A stretch of 64,000 nucleotides of DNA from Aldehydirespirator sp965203635 (GTDB lineage Bacteria; Actinomycetota; Acidimicrobiia; Acidimicrobiales; Aldehydirespiratoraceae): positions 2,914,001-2,978,000 of the forward strand of contig OZ241903.1 of assembly GCA_965203635.1 (NCBI GenBank). Direction: 5' to 3'. The notes beneath the pieces are model-generated. The model saw only the letters and a program-made list of their open reading frames with translations. It was not told where the DNA came from and searched no databases. Positions within the stretch are counted from its first letter, which is position 1, and the number at the start of each line of letters is the position of its first letter. Below, piece after piece: positions 25,150-34,428 of the stretch. Position numbers and translations under genes: made by a program.

Positions 25150-26448
25150 TCACGACTCCGCTTCCCGGTTGGTACCCAGGGCCAGAGCAGCCCGGCCGCG
25201 GAACTCGGCCGCATCGCCCAGCTGCTCCTCGATGCGCAGCAGCTGGTTGTACTTGGCCACCCGGTCGCTCCTAGCCGGGGCGCCGGTCTTGATCTGGCCG
25301 CAGTTGGTGGCCACCGCCAGGTCGGCGATGGCGGTGTCCTCGGTCTCCCCGCTGCGGTGCGACATCACCGCTCCGTACCCTCGCCCCACGGCCAGCTCCA
25401 CACAATCGAGGGTCTCGGTGAGCGAGCCGATCTGGTTGACCTTCACCAGGATGGCGTTGGCCACCCCGGCCCGCATCCCCCTCCACAGCCGCTCGGCATT
25501 GGTGACGAACAGGTCGTCGCCCACCAGCTGGACGCGCTCGCCCACCGCGGCGGTGAGCTCGGCCCAGCCGTCCCAGTCCTCCTCGGCCATGCCGTCCTCG
25601 ACGGACACGATCGGGAACCGGTCGCACAAGCCTTCCAGCGCGGCGACCATCTCGGTGGGGTCCAGCGTCCGGCCCTCGCCGGCCAGCACGTACCGGCCCT
25701 CCTCGAAGAACTCGGTCGACGCCACGTCCAGCGCGAACCCGATCTCGTCGCCCGGCACCAGGCCGGTGCGCTCGGTCGCCTCGGCCAGCAGGCCCAGCGC
25801 CTCGGCGTTGGACCCCAGATCGGGAGCGAACCCTCCCTCGTCGCCGAGACCGGTGGACAGGCCCCGGCCCTTCAGCACGGCCGCCAGCTCGTGGTAGATG
25901 TCCACGCCCCAGCAGAGCGCCTCCGAGAACGACGCCGCGCCGACCGGTACCACCATGAACTCCTGGAAGTCGACGTTGTTGTCGGCGTGCGCGCCCCCGT
26001 TGAGCACGTTCAGCATCGGCACGGGCAACACGTGTGCATGGGCTCCGCCGACGTGGCGCCACAGCGGGACCCCGAGTTCGGCGGCCGCAGCCCGGGCCGA
26101 GGCCAGCGACACGCCGAGGATGGCGTTGGCGCCCAACCGGCCCTTGCCGTCGGTTCCGTCGGCGTCGATGAGCGCGCCGTCGACGGCCCGCTGATCGGCC
26201 GCGTCGAGACCCCGCACGGCGTCGGCCAGCTCGCCGGCGGCGTTGGCGACCGCCTTGAGGACGCCCTTGCCGCGCAGGCGGCTGCCGCCGTCGCGAAGCT
26301 CGACCGCCTCGAACGCGCCCGTCGACGCACCCGACGGCACCATGGCCCGGCCGCTCGCCCCCGAGTCCAGCGCGACATCGACCTCCACCGTGGGGTTGCC
26401 GCGCGAGTCGAACACCTCGCGAGCATGCACAGCCGTGATGAGACTCAC
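25150..26448 (-). CDS. eno: Enolase
   Basis: 432 residues, full family length; converts 2-phosphoglycerate to phosphoenolpyruvate. The N-terminus AREVFDSRGNPTVEVDV, the loop GASTG, and the C-terminal signature region SHRSGETEDTAIADLAV are intact, as are the Mg ligands in SVEDG and GDDL. It lies between mazG and ftsB, an order conserved in actinobacteria. The 106 bp upstream could hold a promoter; none is clear. Confidence 0.97.
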   Translation of the reverse strand: MSLITAVHAREVFDSRGNPTVEVDVALDSGASGRAMVPSGASTGAFEAVELRDGGSRLRGKGVLKAVANAAGELADAVRGLDAADQRAVDGALIDADGTDGKGRLGANAILGVSLASARAAAAELGVPLWRHVGGAHAHVLPVPMLNVLNGGAHADNNVDFQEFMVVPVGAASFSEALCWGVDIYHELAAVLKGRGLSTGLGDEGGFAPDLGSNAEALGLLAEATERTGLVPGDEIGFALDVASTEFFEEGRYVLAGEGRTLDPTEMVAALEGLCDRFPIVSVEDGMAEEDWDGWAELTAAVGERVQLVGDDLFVTNAERLWRGMRAGVANAILVKVNQIGSLTETLDCVELAVGRGYGAVMSHRSGETEDTAIADLAVATNCGQIKTGAPARSDRVAKYNQLLRIEEQLGDAAEFRGRAALALGTNREAES

Positions 26449-26554
26449 CGGCGAACCTCCGGTCGTTGGCGACGCCGCGCCGCGCCCGGCTCGGCATCAA
26501 CTTCGGGCGCCGCTCCGTCCAATACCTCGGCGTCCGTCGGTGCGGACGGAGATT

Positions 26555-27328
26555 CTACCCGTCAGCCTGCTCCAGTGCGCGATAGTGGCGCTGGGCGCGC
26601 TCGGTGGCCGACCTGAGAGCATCCTCGGGATCGACCTTCAGACGCCGGCCCAGCTCCACCACAGCCAGCAGCAATTCGCCGAAGCTGTGCTCGCTGCGGT
26701 CGGTTCGAAGCTCGGCCAGGGCTCGCTCGGTCTCGCCGAACTCGCCGCCGGCACTGTCACCGGCCAGGAGCCCGGCCGTGGCGGCCCTCTTCTGCACTTT
26801 CACGGCCGACAGGAGGGCGGGCAGGGTGCGTGGGATCCCGTCCATCACCGAGTCGCGCCCCTTCTCCTGGAGCTTGATGGCGTCCCACATACCCCGCACC
26901 GCGTCGGCGTCCGAGGCCTCGACGTCCCCGAAGACGTGGGGGTGGCGGGCCACCAGCTTGCGGCGTACCTGTCGGGCCACGTCCGCGATGTCGAACGCGC
27001 CGCGCTCGGAGGCCAGATGGGCCTGGAACCACACCTGGTAGAGCAGGTCGCCGAGCTCCTCGCACAGATGCCGGTCCAGATCCTCGAGGTGACCGCCCTC
27101 GATGTCGACGCCTCCGCCGGCTTCGGCGCCGGCCCGGGCGTCGAGGGCCTCCAGCGTCTCGTAGGTCTCCTCCAGGAGATACCGCCGCAGGCTCGAGTGG
27201 GTCTGCTCGCGGTCCCACGGGCACTGCTCGCGCAGGGTCCGCACCAGCTCGTCGAGGCGCAGGATGGCGACGCTCAGGTCGTCGTCGAGCCGGTCGGGCC
27301 CGACCTCGCCGTCAGCGTCCCCGGACAC
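26555..27328 (-). CDS. mazG: MazG family nucleoside triphosphate pyrophosphohydrolase
   Basis: 257 residues. The first MazG repeat reads CPWDREQTHSSLRRYLLEE, with EELGDLLYQV as the E-x3-E/D metal site and KLVARHPHVFGD following; a second, weaker repeat follows after 160. The enzyme hydrolyses NTPs and dNTPs to monophosphates, as a house-cleaning activity. GTG start at 27328 is 12 bp after the stop of the PPIase gene, so both belong to the mfd operon. Confidence 0.9.
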   Translation of the reverse strand: MSGDADGEVGPDRLDDDLSVAILRLDELVRTLREQCPWDREQTHSSLRRYLLEETYETLEALDARAGAEAGGGVDIEGGHLEDLDRHLCEELGDLLYQVWFQAHLASERGAFDIADVARQVRRKLVARHPHVFGDVEASDADAVRGMWDAIKLQEKGRDSVMDGIPRTLPALLSAVKVQKRAATAGLLAGDSAGGEFGETERALAELRTDRSEHSFGELLLAVVELGRRLKVDPEDALRSATERAQRHYRALEQADG

Positions 27329-27340
27329 GCCGACCGACCG

Positions 27341-28285
27341 TCAGGAGACCGGCTCCAGGACCACCAGGAACTGCTCGGGGTCCCAGTACCCGTAGCGATC
27401 ATCGATCCGCACCAGGGGTGCGTACTGCGCCAGGACGGTGTCCTGCAACTCGAACAGCGTCTGCTGGCGCTGGTCCTGCACCTGGAGCTGGGCCCGTTCG
27501 GCCGCCGCCAGCGCGGCGTCCTCGGCCATGAAGGCCAGCCGTTCGGCGTCGATCTGGGGGTGGTTCTCGGCGGTGGCCGGGCCCGAGCTGATCACCTCGA
27601 TCACATGGAAGCCGAACTGCGACTCGGCCACCACCACCTCGCCGGGCTCGGCGGCGTAGGCGGCCGTCTCGAAGGCCTCCACGAAGGAGCCCTCGACCAC
27701 GCAGCCCAGATCCCCGCCCAAAGACCCGCTGCCCGGATCCTGCGACAGCTCGACGGCCAGGAACCCGAAGTCCCCTCCCGCGTCGAGGAGAGCCACGACG
27801 GCTTCGGCCTCCGCTTGAGAGGCGACGAGGATGTGGCGGGAGCACAGATGGCGCAGCGACCCCGAGACCGGGGCGGCGGGCACCTCGACCTCGACCCATT
27901 CGAGCGCGGCGAGCACCACCGCCCGCTGGTGGATGGCGACGTCCGAGCCCCCGGCGCCGGGAATGAAGGTGGGGTCGGCCTGGGTGATGTCGGTGACGGC
28001 CTGAGCCTCATGGGCGTTGGACACCGCCACTCCCCGCTCGGCCAGTTCCAGTTCTATGGCCGCGAAGAACACCCACTCGGACAGCCAGGCGGCGGCTTGC
28101 TCGCGCGGTGCCCGGGCGTCGTTGGCCGGGTCGATGGTGGCCAGGTAGTCGTTCAGGTCGTCGACCGTGTACTCCACCCCGCCCACCTCGGCGGCCACAT
28201 CGGCGGAGGCCCCGCAGCCGGTTGCAAGTATCAGCACCGTCGCTGCGGCCGCACCGACCACTGCAAGGGGACGAACGAGGCTCAC
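27341..28285 (-). CDS. PpiC-type peptidyl-prolyl isomerase lipoprotein (SurA/PrsA-like)
   Basis: 314 residues. The signal peptide ends LILATGC, a lipobox with Cys24, so the mature protein is membrane anchored outside the cell. An N-terminal SurA-like helical part is followed by a parvulin domain at about 145-235 (RHILVASQAEAEAVV, LGGDLG, QFGFHVIEV). It should help fold exported proteins. GTG 28285 overlaps the mfd stop (GTGA), so it is coupled to mfd. Lgt, which would lipidate it, is encoded at 49168. Confidence 0.85.
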   Translation of the reverse strand: MSLVRPLAVVGAAAATVLILATGCGASADVAAEVGGVEYTVDDLNDYLATIDPANDARAPREQAAAWLSEWVFFAAIELELAERGVAVSNAHEAQAVTDITQADPTFIPGAGGSDVAIHQRAVVLAALEWVEVEVPAAPVSGSLRHLCSRHILVASQAEAEAVVALLDAGGDFGFLAVELSQDPGSGSLGGDLGCVVEGSFVEAFETAAYAAEPGEVVVAESQFGFHVIEVISSGPATAENHPQIDAERLAFMAEDAALAAAERAQLQVQDQRQQTLFELQDTVLAQYAPLVRIDDRYGYWDPEQFLVVLEPVS

Positions 28286-31200
28286 GAGTTCTGAACCCTA
28301 GCGGCGCCCGGCTTGCCGGCTGCCACGACATCGGCCAGCAGCGTCACGATCTGGTCGATCACCGGACCGGCATCGGCCCGTAGCGGAACGTGCAGCTCCC
28401 GGGAGTCTTCCTTCAAGATGGCCCGGTCGCCGTAGAGGCGGCGCAGCCGCACCCGCCGGCTCGAAGGGAGATCCACCGGAGTGAGACGGGCCGCGAAGCC
28501 CCCAGCCGAGAGCGCCCCGCCGCCGCGGCGGGTGACCACCACCTCCGACACGCCGGCGCGCAGGCACTCCACCCGCAGGCGACCGATGGACAGCAGCGAC
28601 TCGGCCGGCTCGGGGACAGGCCCGAACCGGTCGATCCATTCCGACCGGATGTCGTCCAGGAGCGCATGCTCGGTCACCGCGGCCAGCCGCCGGTACGCCT
28701 CGAGGCGGGCCGCTTCCCGGCTGATGTAGCCGGCCGGGATGTGAGCGTCCACGGGAACCTCGATGTTCACCACGGGCGGCTCCGGGATCGGTTCGCCCCG
28801 CAGCTCCGCGACCGCCTCGTTCACCAGGCGGCAGTACAGGTCGTATCCGACCGCGGCGATGTGGCCCGACTGGGCCTCACCGAGCAGGTTGCCGGCGCCG
28901 CGGATCTCGAGGTCGCGCATGGCGATCCGGTAGCCGGACCCCAGCTGGGTGGATTCGCCGATGGTCTTGAGCCGCTCGTAGGCGTCCTCGCTGAGCACGC
29001 TGTCCACCGGATGGAACAGGTAGGCGTAGGCCCGGCGCCCGGACCGGCCCACCCGGCCCCGTATCTGGTGAAGCTGCCCGAGGCCCAGCCGGTCGGCCCG
29101 GTCCACCACCAGGGTGTTCACCGTCGGCATGTCGATGCCCGACTCGATGATGGTGGTGCACACCAGAACGTCGTAGCGGTAGTCGGCGAAGTCGAGCACC
29201 ACCTGCTCCAGGGTGCCCTCGTCCATCTGGCCGTGAGCCACCGCCACCCGGGCCTCGGGCACCAGCGAGCGCACCCGTTCGGCGGCGTGCTCGATGTCGG
29301 CCACCCGATTGTGGACGTAGAAGACCTGCCCCTCCCGCAGCAGCTCGCGCCGGATGGCCTCGGCCACGGGCCGGTCGGCGTGCTCCCCGACGTAGGTGAG
29401 GATCGGTTGCCGGTCGGCGGGCGGGGTGTCCAGCAGAGACAGGTCGCGGATGCCGGTCAGGCTCATCTCCAGGGTCCGCGGCACCGGCGTGGCCGTGAGC
29501 GTGAGCACGTCGACGTCGGCTCGCATCGACTTGATCGCCTCCTTGTGCCGGACCCCGAAACGCTGCTCCTCGTCGATGACCAGCAGCCCGAGGCGCTTGA
29601 AGCGCACGTCGGCGGACAGCAGCCGGTGGGTTCCCACGACCACGTCCACCTCGCCGGACTCCAGCCCCCGCAGCACCTCCCGGGTCTGGGGAGGAGTCAG
29701 GAAGCGGCTCAGGGTCTCCACCCTCAACGGGAACGACGCGTAGCGGTGGAGGAACGTCTGCGTGTGCTGCTGGGCCAGCAGCGTGGTGGGCACCAGCACC
29801 GCGGCCTGAAGCCCGTCCTGCACCGCCTTGAACGCGGCCCGCACCGCTATCTCAGTCTTGCCGAAGCCCACGTCGCCCACGATCAGGCGGTCCATCGGCA
29901 CGGACCGCTCCATGTCGTTCTTCACCTCGACCAGGGCCTGCAGCTGGTCGCGGGTCTCCTGGTACTCGAAGGCGTCCTCGAGCTCGCCCTGCCAGACGGT
30001 GTCCGAGGAGAAGGCATGGCCGGCGGTGGTCATCCGCCTCTGGTAGAGCACGACCAGCTCCTGGGCCACCTCCTCCACAGCCCGCCGGACCCGGTTCTTG
30101 GCGGCCGTCCAGTCCGAGCCCCCCATGCGCGACAGGGTCGGCGCCTCCCCGCCGGTGTAGTGGCGGATCGCGTCGATCTGGTCCGATGGCACGTACAGCC
30201 GGTCGCCGCCCCGGTAAGCCAGCAGCAGGTACTCGCGTTCGTGGCCCCCGATGGCCCGGCGGACCATGCCCTCGAACCGGGCCACTCCGTGATGGTGGTG
30301 AACCACGAACGCGCCGGGCACGAGGTCGGCGAGGAAGCGGCGCTGGTCCCGGGACCGGACTCTGGGCGGCCGGTGAGTTCGGCGCCGGCCGGTGACGTCG
30401 GTCTCGGCCAGCACGGCCAGCTTGATGTCGGCCAGGACCGCGCCCCGGTCGAGGCTCGCATCCAGCGGCTCGACACGGGCGCCGTGATCGGCCAGCAGCG
30501 TGCTCAGCCGATCGGCGGTCGGGCCGGGCGCGCCCAGCACAACCTGGTAGCCGCCGGCCACCAGCTCGCGCAGGCGGGCCGCCAGCGGCTCGACGCTTCC
30601 ATGGCTGCGGTCCCAGCCCGACGCGGTCAGGATCTGAGTGCCTGGAGAGTCGGGAGCGGTGGGCAGCATCCAAACCGGCGCGGAGACACCGTCGAGCAGG
30701 CCGTCGAAGCCGCCGTGCAGCCGCGGCATCCCGGCCGCGTCGGTACTCCAGGTCTTGGCCAGCCCGGCCGCGAGGTCCTCCTCCTCGGCGAGGATCTCGT
30801 CGGCTCTGTCGGACAGGCGTCGGGGCTCGACGAGGACGACCGCACCGTCGCCGGGCACTAGATCGGGCAGCAGCGAGGGCCGCTCGACCAGCCACGGCCA
30901 CCACGACTCCATGCCCTCGAAGAGAGTCCCGTCGGCCAGGCGGTCCCACTGCTCACGGCCCCAGGGCTGGGTCGCCACCAGCGACGCGGCCCGCCGGCGC
31001 ATGGCCGCGTCGGGGCGCAGCTCCCGGGCCGGGTAGACCTCGATCTGCTCCAACGGCGCCACCGATCGCTGGTCGCCCACCGAGAACTCCGCGATCCGGT
31101 CCACATCGTCGCCCCAGAAGTCGATGCGAACCGGCGCCGCGCCCGTCGAGGGGTAGATGTCGACGATCGAGCCTCGCACTGCCATCTCCCCGCGATGCTC

Positions 31201-31716
31201 CACCTGGTGCTCGCGCCGGTATCCGAACGCCGACAGGCGCTTCACCAGCTCGACCTGGTCGACAGCGTCACCGAGGCGCACAGTGATCGGTGGAGTCGCC
31301 GCGGACGGATCCACGAACTGGGCCAGGGCCCGGGCCGAGACCACCACCACCGCCGGCACGGACGCGGGGTCGGCCATCCGGTGCAGCACCCGGCAGCGGC
31401 GGCCCATGGTCTCGATCGAGGGGCTGACCCTCTCGAAGGGCAGCGTCTCCCAGGCGGGTAGTTCCTCGACCTCCGCAGGACCGAGGAAGGCGGCGATGTC
31501 GGAGGCCAGGGTCTCGGCTTCGGTGCGGGTCGGCACGGCCACCAGCAGCGGCCGCCGCTCGGACGCCGCGCTCAGCCCGGCCACCGCCATGGACCGGGCC
31601 GCGGTAGGCACGGCCACCGTCGCAGTGCGGTGTCCCAGCAGCGACAGCAGCCCGGGATGCCCGGCCAGCCGCGGCAGCAGGCGGCTCAGCCCGCGGTCAT
31701 CAGGCGGTGCAGCCAC
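28282..31716 (-). CDS. mfd: Transcription-repair coupling factor Mfd
   Basis: 1144 residues, normal length. UvrB-like N-terminal domains come first, followed by the RNA-polymerase interaction domain (about 470-540, LVPGAFVVHHHHGVARFEG in part). The RecG-like motor has Walker A GDVGFGKTE and Walker B DEEQRFG. The C-terminal TRCF domain follows. It removes RNA polymerase stalled at lesions and recruits UvrA. GTG start at 31716 lies 6 bp after the pth stop, so pth-mfd-PPIase-mazG form one operon. Confidence 0.97.
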   Translation of the reverse strand: MAAPPDDRGLSRLLPRLAGHPGLLSLLGHRTATVAVPTAARSMAVAGLSAASERRPLLVAVPTRTEAETLASDIAAFLGPAEVEELPAWETLPFERVSPSIETMGRRCRVLHRMADPASVPAVVVVSARALAQFVDPSAATPPITVRLGDAVDQVELVKRLSAFGYRREHQVEHRGEMAVRGSIVDIYPSTGAAPVRIDFWGDDVDRIAEFSVGDQRSVAPLEQIEVYPARELRPDAAMRRRAASLVATQPWGREQWDRLADGTLFEGMESWWPWLVERPSLLPDLVPGDGAVVLVEPRRLSDRADEILAEEEDLAAGLAKTWSTDAAGMPRLHGGFDGLLDGVSAPVWMLPTAPDSPGTQILTASGWDRSHGSVEPLAARLRELVAGGYQVVLGAPGPTADRLSTLLADHGARVEPLDASLDRGAVLADIKLAVLAETDVTGRRRTHRPPRVRSRDQRRFLADLVPGAFVVHHHHGVARFEGMVRRAIGGHEREYLLLAYRGGDRLYVPSDQIDAIRHYTGGEAPTLSRMGGSDWTAAKNRVRRAVEEVAQELVVLYQRRMTTAGHAFSSDTVWQGELEDAFEYQETRDQLQALVEVKNDMERSVPMDRLIVGDVGFGKTEIAVRAAFKAVQDGLQAAVLVPTTLLAQQHTQTFLHRYASFPLRVETLSRFLTPPQTREVLRGLESGEVDVVVGTHRLLSADVRFKRLGLLVIDEEQRFGVRHKEAIKSMRADVDVLTLTATPVPRTLEMSLTGIRDLSLLDTPPADRQPILTYVGEHADRPVAEAIRRELLREGQVFYVHNRVADIEHAAERVRSLVPEARVAVAHGQMDEGTLEQVVLDFADYRYDVLVCTTIIESGIDMPTVNTLVVDRADRLGLGQLHQIRGRVGRSGRRAYAYLFHPVDSVLSEDAYERLKTIGESTQLGSGYRIAMRDLEIRGAGNLLGEAQSGHIAAVGYDLYCRLVNEAVAELRGEPIPEPPVVNIEVPVDAHIPAGYISREAARLEAYRRLAAVTEHALLDDIRSEWIDRFGPVPEPAESLLSIGRLRVECLRAGVSEVVVTRRGGGALSAGGFAARLTPVDLPSSRRVRLRRLYGDRAILKEDSRELHVPLRADAGPVIDQIVTLLADVVAAGKPGAARVQNS

Positions 31717-31722
31717 AGAGAT

Positions 31723-32325
31723 TCAGGGCGCGTTGAAGCGGTTCATGGTGGGTTCGAGGCCGTGGTCGAGGAAATGCTCGATCGCATCGGCGGCCCGCTG
31801 CACGATTGCCCCCAGTTCGTCCCTCTCGGCCCGGCCCGGGCGCTTGAGCACATAGTCGCCGCCCTTGGGAGTGATGTCCGGGCGGCCGACACCGATGCGC
31901 ACCCGGGTGAATGCGTCGCTGCGCAGGTGGGCGCGGATCGACTGCAGTCCCTTGTGCCCGGCTATCCCGCCGCCGGTCTTGACCTTGAGGCGCCCGACGG
32001 GCAGATCCAACTCGTCGTGCACCACCACAAGGCTGCTCAAGTCCCGGATCCGGAACCGGCGCACCAGTGGCGCGACGGCCCGGCCCGACTCGTTCATCCA
32101 AGTGACCGGGGCAGCCGCGGCGACGCGCCACTCCCCCAGGCGAAGTTCGCACACCAGAGCCTGCTGGCGCCGGGCCCGGCGCAGCCGCCCGTCGTGGCGC
32201 CGCACGAACTCCTCCACCACCCAGCGGCCCGCGTTATGGCGGGTGAGGGCGTACTGGTCGCCCGGATTGCCCAGACCCACCACCAGCAAGTCGGCCGAGG
32301 ATCCGGAACGCGAGCCTATGGCCAC
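31723..32325 (-). CDS. pth: Peptidyl-tRNA hydrolase
   Basis: 200 residues. VVGLGNPGDQYALTRHNAG carries catalytic His30 (E. coli His20), WMNESG the Asn, and VVHDELDLP the Asp. It frees tRNA from aborted peptidyl-tRNA in the cytoplasm. GTG start at 32325, 24 bp after rplY; rplY-pth is a widespread pair. Confidence 0.95.
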   Translation of the reverse strand: MAIGSRSGSSADLLVVGLGNPGDQYALTRHNAGRWVVEEFVRRHDGRLRRARRQQALVCELRLGEWRVAAAAPVTWMNESGRAVAPLVRRFRIRDLSSLVVVHDELDLPVGRLKVKTGGGIAGHKGLQSIRAHLRSDAFTRVRIGVGRPDITPKGGDYVLKRPGRAERDELGAIVQRAADAIEHFLDHGLEPTMNRFNAP

Positions 32326-32349
32326 TACTAGAAGGCGCGCCGGCCGTTC

Positions 32350-33021
32350 TCAGGACTCTTCTTCGTCCTCGGCCGCCTCTTCGTCATCGGCGGCCTCGCC
32401 CATGACGATGAGCGCCTCCGCGGCCTCCTCCTCGGCCTTCAGCTGGCGCAGGTACTCCTTGGTGGAGCGGGTGATGAGGCCCACCGCGAAGGTGGCGTCG
32501 GCGTCGCCGGCCGGCGTGACCCCCGCGGGCAGATCGATGTCGCTCACCCGCAGCGACGATCCGACCTCCAGGTCGCTGACGTCCGCAGTGACCTCGACGG
32601 GGATGTCGGCCGGCTTGGCCAGCACCGGCAGGTGGTGCATCACCTGGTCGACCATCCCGCTGGCCTGGGTGACCTTCTTGGCCTCGCCGGTGAGGATGAG
32701 AGGAACGTCGACCTCCACCTCCTGGTCGGCATCTATCCGCAGGAAGTCCACGTGGAGCACGTCGCGGCGGACCGGGTGGCGCTGGAGGTCCTTGACGATC
32801 GACAGCTGCCGGCCGCCTTCGACGTCGAGCGTTATCAGGGCGTTGAGCCCGGCCTCGGTGTTCAGCGCGACCCGCAGGTCGGTCCTGTCCACCGACACCG
32901 TCAGCGGCTCCGAGCCCATGCCGTAGACCACCGCGGGAACACGGCCGGAGCGGCGTAGCCGGCGGCTGGGACGGGTGCCGAGCTCGCGGCCGGTCACGGC
33001 CTTCACCAGGTTCAGTGCCAT
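32350..33021 (-). CDS. rplY: Ribosomal protein bL25, CTC/TL5 form
   Basis: 223 residues, so the long general-stress form. The N-terminal L25 domain (about 1-95, RRLRRSGRVPAVVYG) binds 5S rRNA; the C-terminal TL5 beta domain runs to about 190. An acidic Glu/Asp/Ala tail closes the protein. TAGCCT (33029-33034) ends seven bases before the ATG, suggesting a leaderless start separate from prs. Confidence 0.93.
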   Translation of the reverse strand: MALNLVKAVTGRELGTRPSRRLRRSGRVPAVVYGMGSEPLTVSVDRTDLRVALNTEAGLNALITLDVEGGRQLSIVKDLQRHPVRRDVLHVDFLRIDADQEVEVDVPLILTGEAKKVTQASGMVDQVMHHLPVLAKPADIPVEVTADVSDLEVGSSLRVSDIDLPAGVTPAGDADATFAVGLITRSTKEYLRQLKAEEEAAEALIVMGEAADDEEAAEDEEES

Positions 33022-33051
33022 TCGACTGAGGCTACCGCCAGAGGAGGTTGG

Positions 33052-34032
33052 TCAGACCAGGTTGTTGCCGCCGAAGATCTCGCTCACCGAGGTGTCCTCG
33101 AACACCGCTGAGACGGCCCTGGCCACGATCGGCGCCACCGACACCACATGGAGCTTCGAGAACTGCTTGTGGGCGGGAAGGGGCAGCGTGTCGGTGCACA
33201 CCACCAAGTCGATGACCGAGTCCTTCAGGCGCTCGACTGCCGGTCCGGAGAACACTGGGTGGGTAGTGGCCGCGATCACCCGCCGGGCCCCGTTGGCCGC
33301 CAGCAGCTCGGCCGCAGCCACGATGGTGCCGCCGGTGTCGATCATGTCGTCGACGATGACGCAGGTCCGGTCCTCCACTTCACCGACGATCTCCTTGGCC
33401 GAGACCTCGTGCTTGGCGTTCTGGCGGCGCTTGTGGACGATGGCCAGATCAGCGTGCAGCAGGTTGGTGTAACGCTCCGCCACCTTCACCCGTCCGGCGT
33501 CGGGCGACACGATCACCAGGTCCTCGCCCCGCAGCGTCTGCAGGTACTCGAGCAGTACCGGCATGGCGGTCAGGTGGTCGACCGGGCCGTCGAAGAACCC
33601 CTGGATCTGCCCGGAGTGCAGATCCACCGACAGCAGCCGCTTCGCTCCCGCAGCCAGGAACAGGTCGGCCAGCAGCCGGGCGGAGATGGGCTCGCGCCCC
33701 GAGGCCTTCCGGTCCTGGCGGGCGTACCCGTAGAACGGCGCCACCACGGTGATGCGCTTGGCCGAGGCCCGCTTGGCCGCGTCCACCATGACGAGTTGCT
33801 CCAGGATCGCATCGTTGATGGAGCCGCCCTCCCATTCGGCGTGGGTGCCGACGATGAAGGCGTCGCAGCCCCGGATCGACTCGCCGTAGCGGACGTGAAT
33901 CTCCCCGTTGGCGAAGTCCTCGATGTGGGTCGTGCCGAGCGGCACCCCGAGCTCCGAGCACACCCTGGAAGCAAAGGCCAGACTCGACCGCCCGGACACG
34001 ACACGGAGCACTTTGTGAGTCTGCTGCTTCAT
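33052..34032 (-). CDS. prs: Ribose-phosphate pyrophosphokinase
   Basis: 326 residues; makes PRPP from ribose 5-phosphate and ATP. ATP loop YARQDRKASGREP, DLHSGQIQGFF and the PRPP loop VDDMIDTGGTI are intact. ATG 34032 is chosen because TACAAT (34043-34048) ends ten bases before it and overlaps the alternative ATG at 34044. The length then matches M. tuberculosis PrsA as recalled. It heads the prs-rplY-pth-mfd order. Confidence 0.95.
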   Translation of the reverse strand: MKQQTHKVLRVVSGRSSLAFASRVCSELGVPLGTTHIEDFANGEIHVRYGESIRGCDAFIVGTHAEWEGGSINDAILEQLVMVDAAKRASAKRITVVAPFYGYARQDRKASGREPISARLLADLFLAAGAKRLLSVDLHSGQIQGFFDGPVDHLTAMPVLLEYLQTLRGEDLVIVSPDAGRVKVAERYTNLLHADLAIVHKRRQNAKHEVSAKEIVGEVEDRTCVIVDDMIDTGGTIVAAAELLAANGARRVIAATTHPVFSGPAVERLKDSVIDLVVCTDTLPLPAHKQFSKLHVVSVAPIVARAVSAVFEDTSVSEIFGGNNLV

Positions 34033-34143
34033 GGCGACCGGCATTGTAGGACGGTGATGCGATGCCGGGTCGGGCAAAGCCCGATTAGACAGAAGCACTA
34101 CTTCAGAGGATGTGCGGAGCAGCCGTCACTGCAACCGGGATGC

Positions 34144-34215
34144 TGGCCGGGCAGGACTCGAACCTGCAACATCCGGAGCCAAAGTCCGACGTTCTACCAG
34201 TTGAACTACCGGCCA
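34144..34215 (-). tRNA. tRNA-Gln (anticodon TTG)
   Basis: 72 nt. The acceptor pairs TGGCCGG with CCGGCCA, the anticodon loop CTTTGGC gives TTG, and the T arm GCAGG-TTCGAGT-CCTGC is standard. The 3' CCA is not encoded beyond the terminal CCA of the discriminator end. It lies between prs and the divergent bS22 gene. Confidence 0.93.
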
Positions 34216-34311
34216 TCGGCGCCCGCCTGGGCGGCGGGCAACCCGACCAAACACTAGCGAGCGCCGTACCGATGCGTGTTCGGCCGCCTGCCCCGGTAGG
34301 GTTCACGCCCC

Positions 34312-34404
34312 GTGGGATCGCTCATAAAGAAGCGCCGCAAGCGCATGCGCAAGAAGAAGCACAAGAAGATGCTTCGGCGCACCCGGCATCAGCGGCGCAA
34401 GTAG
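34312..34404 (+). CDS. Mini ribosomal protein bS22 (AURKAIP1/COX24 family)
   Basis: 30 residues: GTG start, then GSLIKKRRKRMRKKKHKKM and LRRTRHQRRK, almost all Lys/Arg. This closely resembles the actinobacterial small-subunit protein bS22 seen in mycobacterial ribosome structures. Too short for usual gene callers. TAGGGT (34297-34302) ends nine bases before the GTG, a leaderless arrangement. Confidence 0.88.
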   Translation: MGSLIKKRRKRMRKKKHKKMLRRTRHQRRK

Positions 34405-34428
34405 CCGCCGGCACTCCCACCAGCCCCC

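Noticed and set aside
28390..30861. 823-codon open frame antisense to mfd
   Set aside because: Low-complexity product without motifs; the Mfd frame shows all expected motifs.
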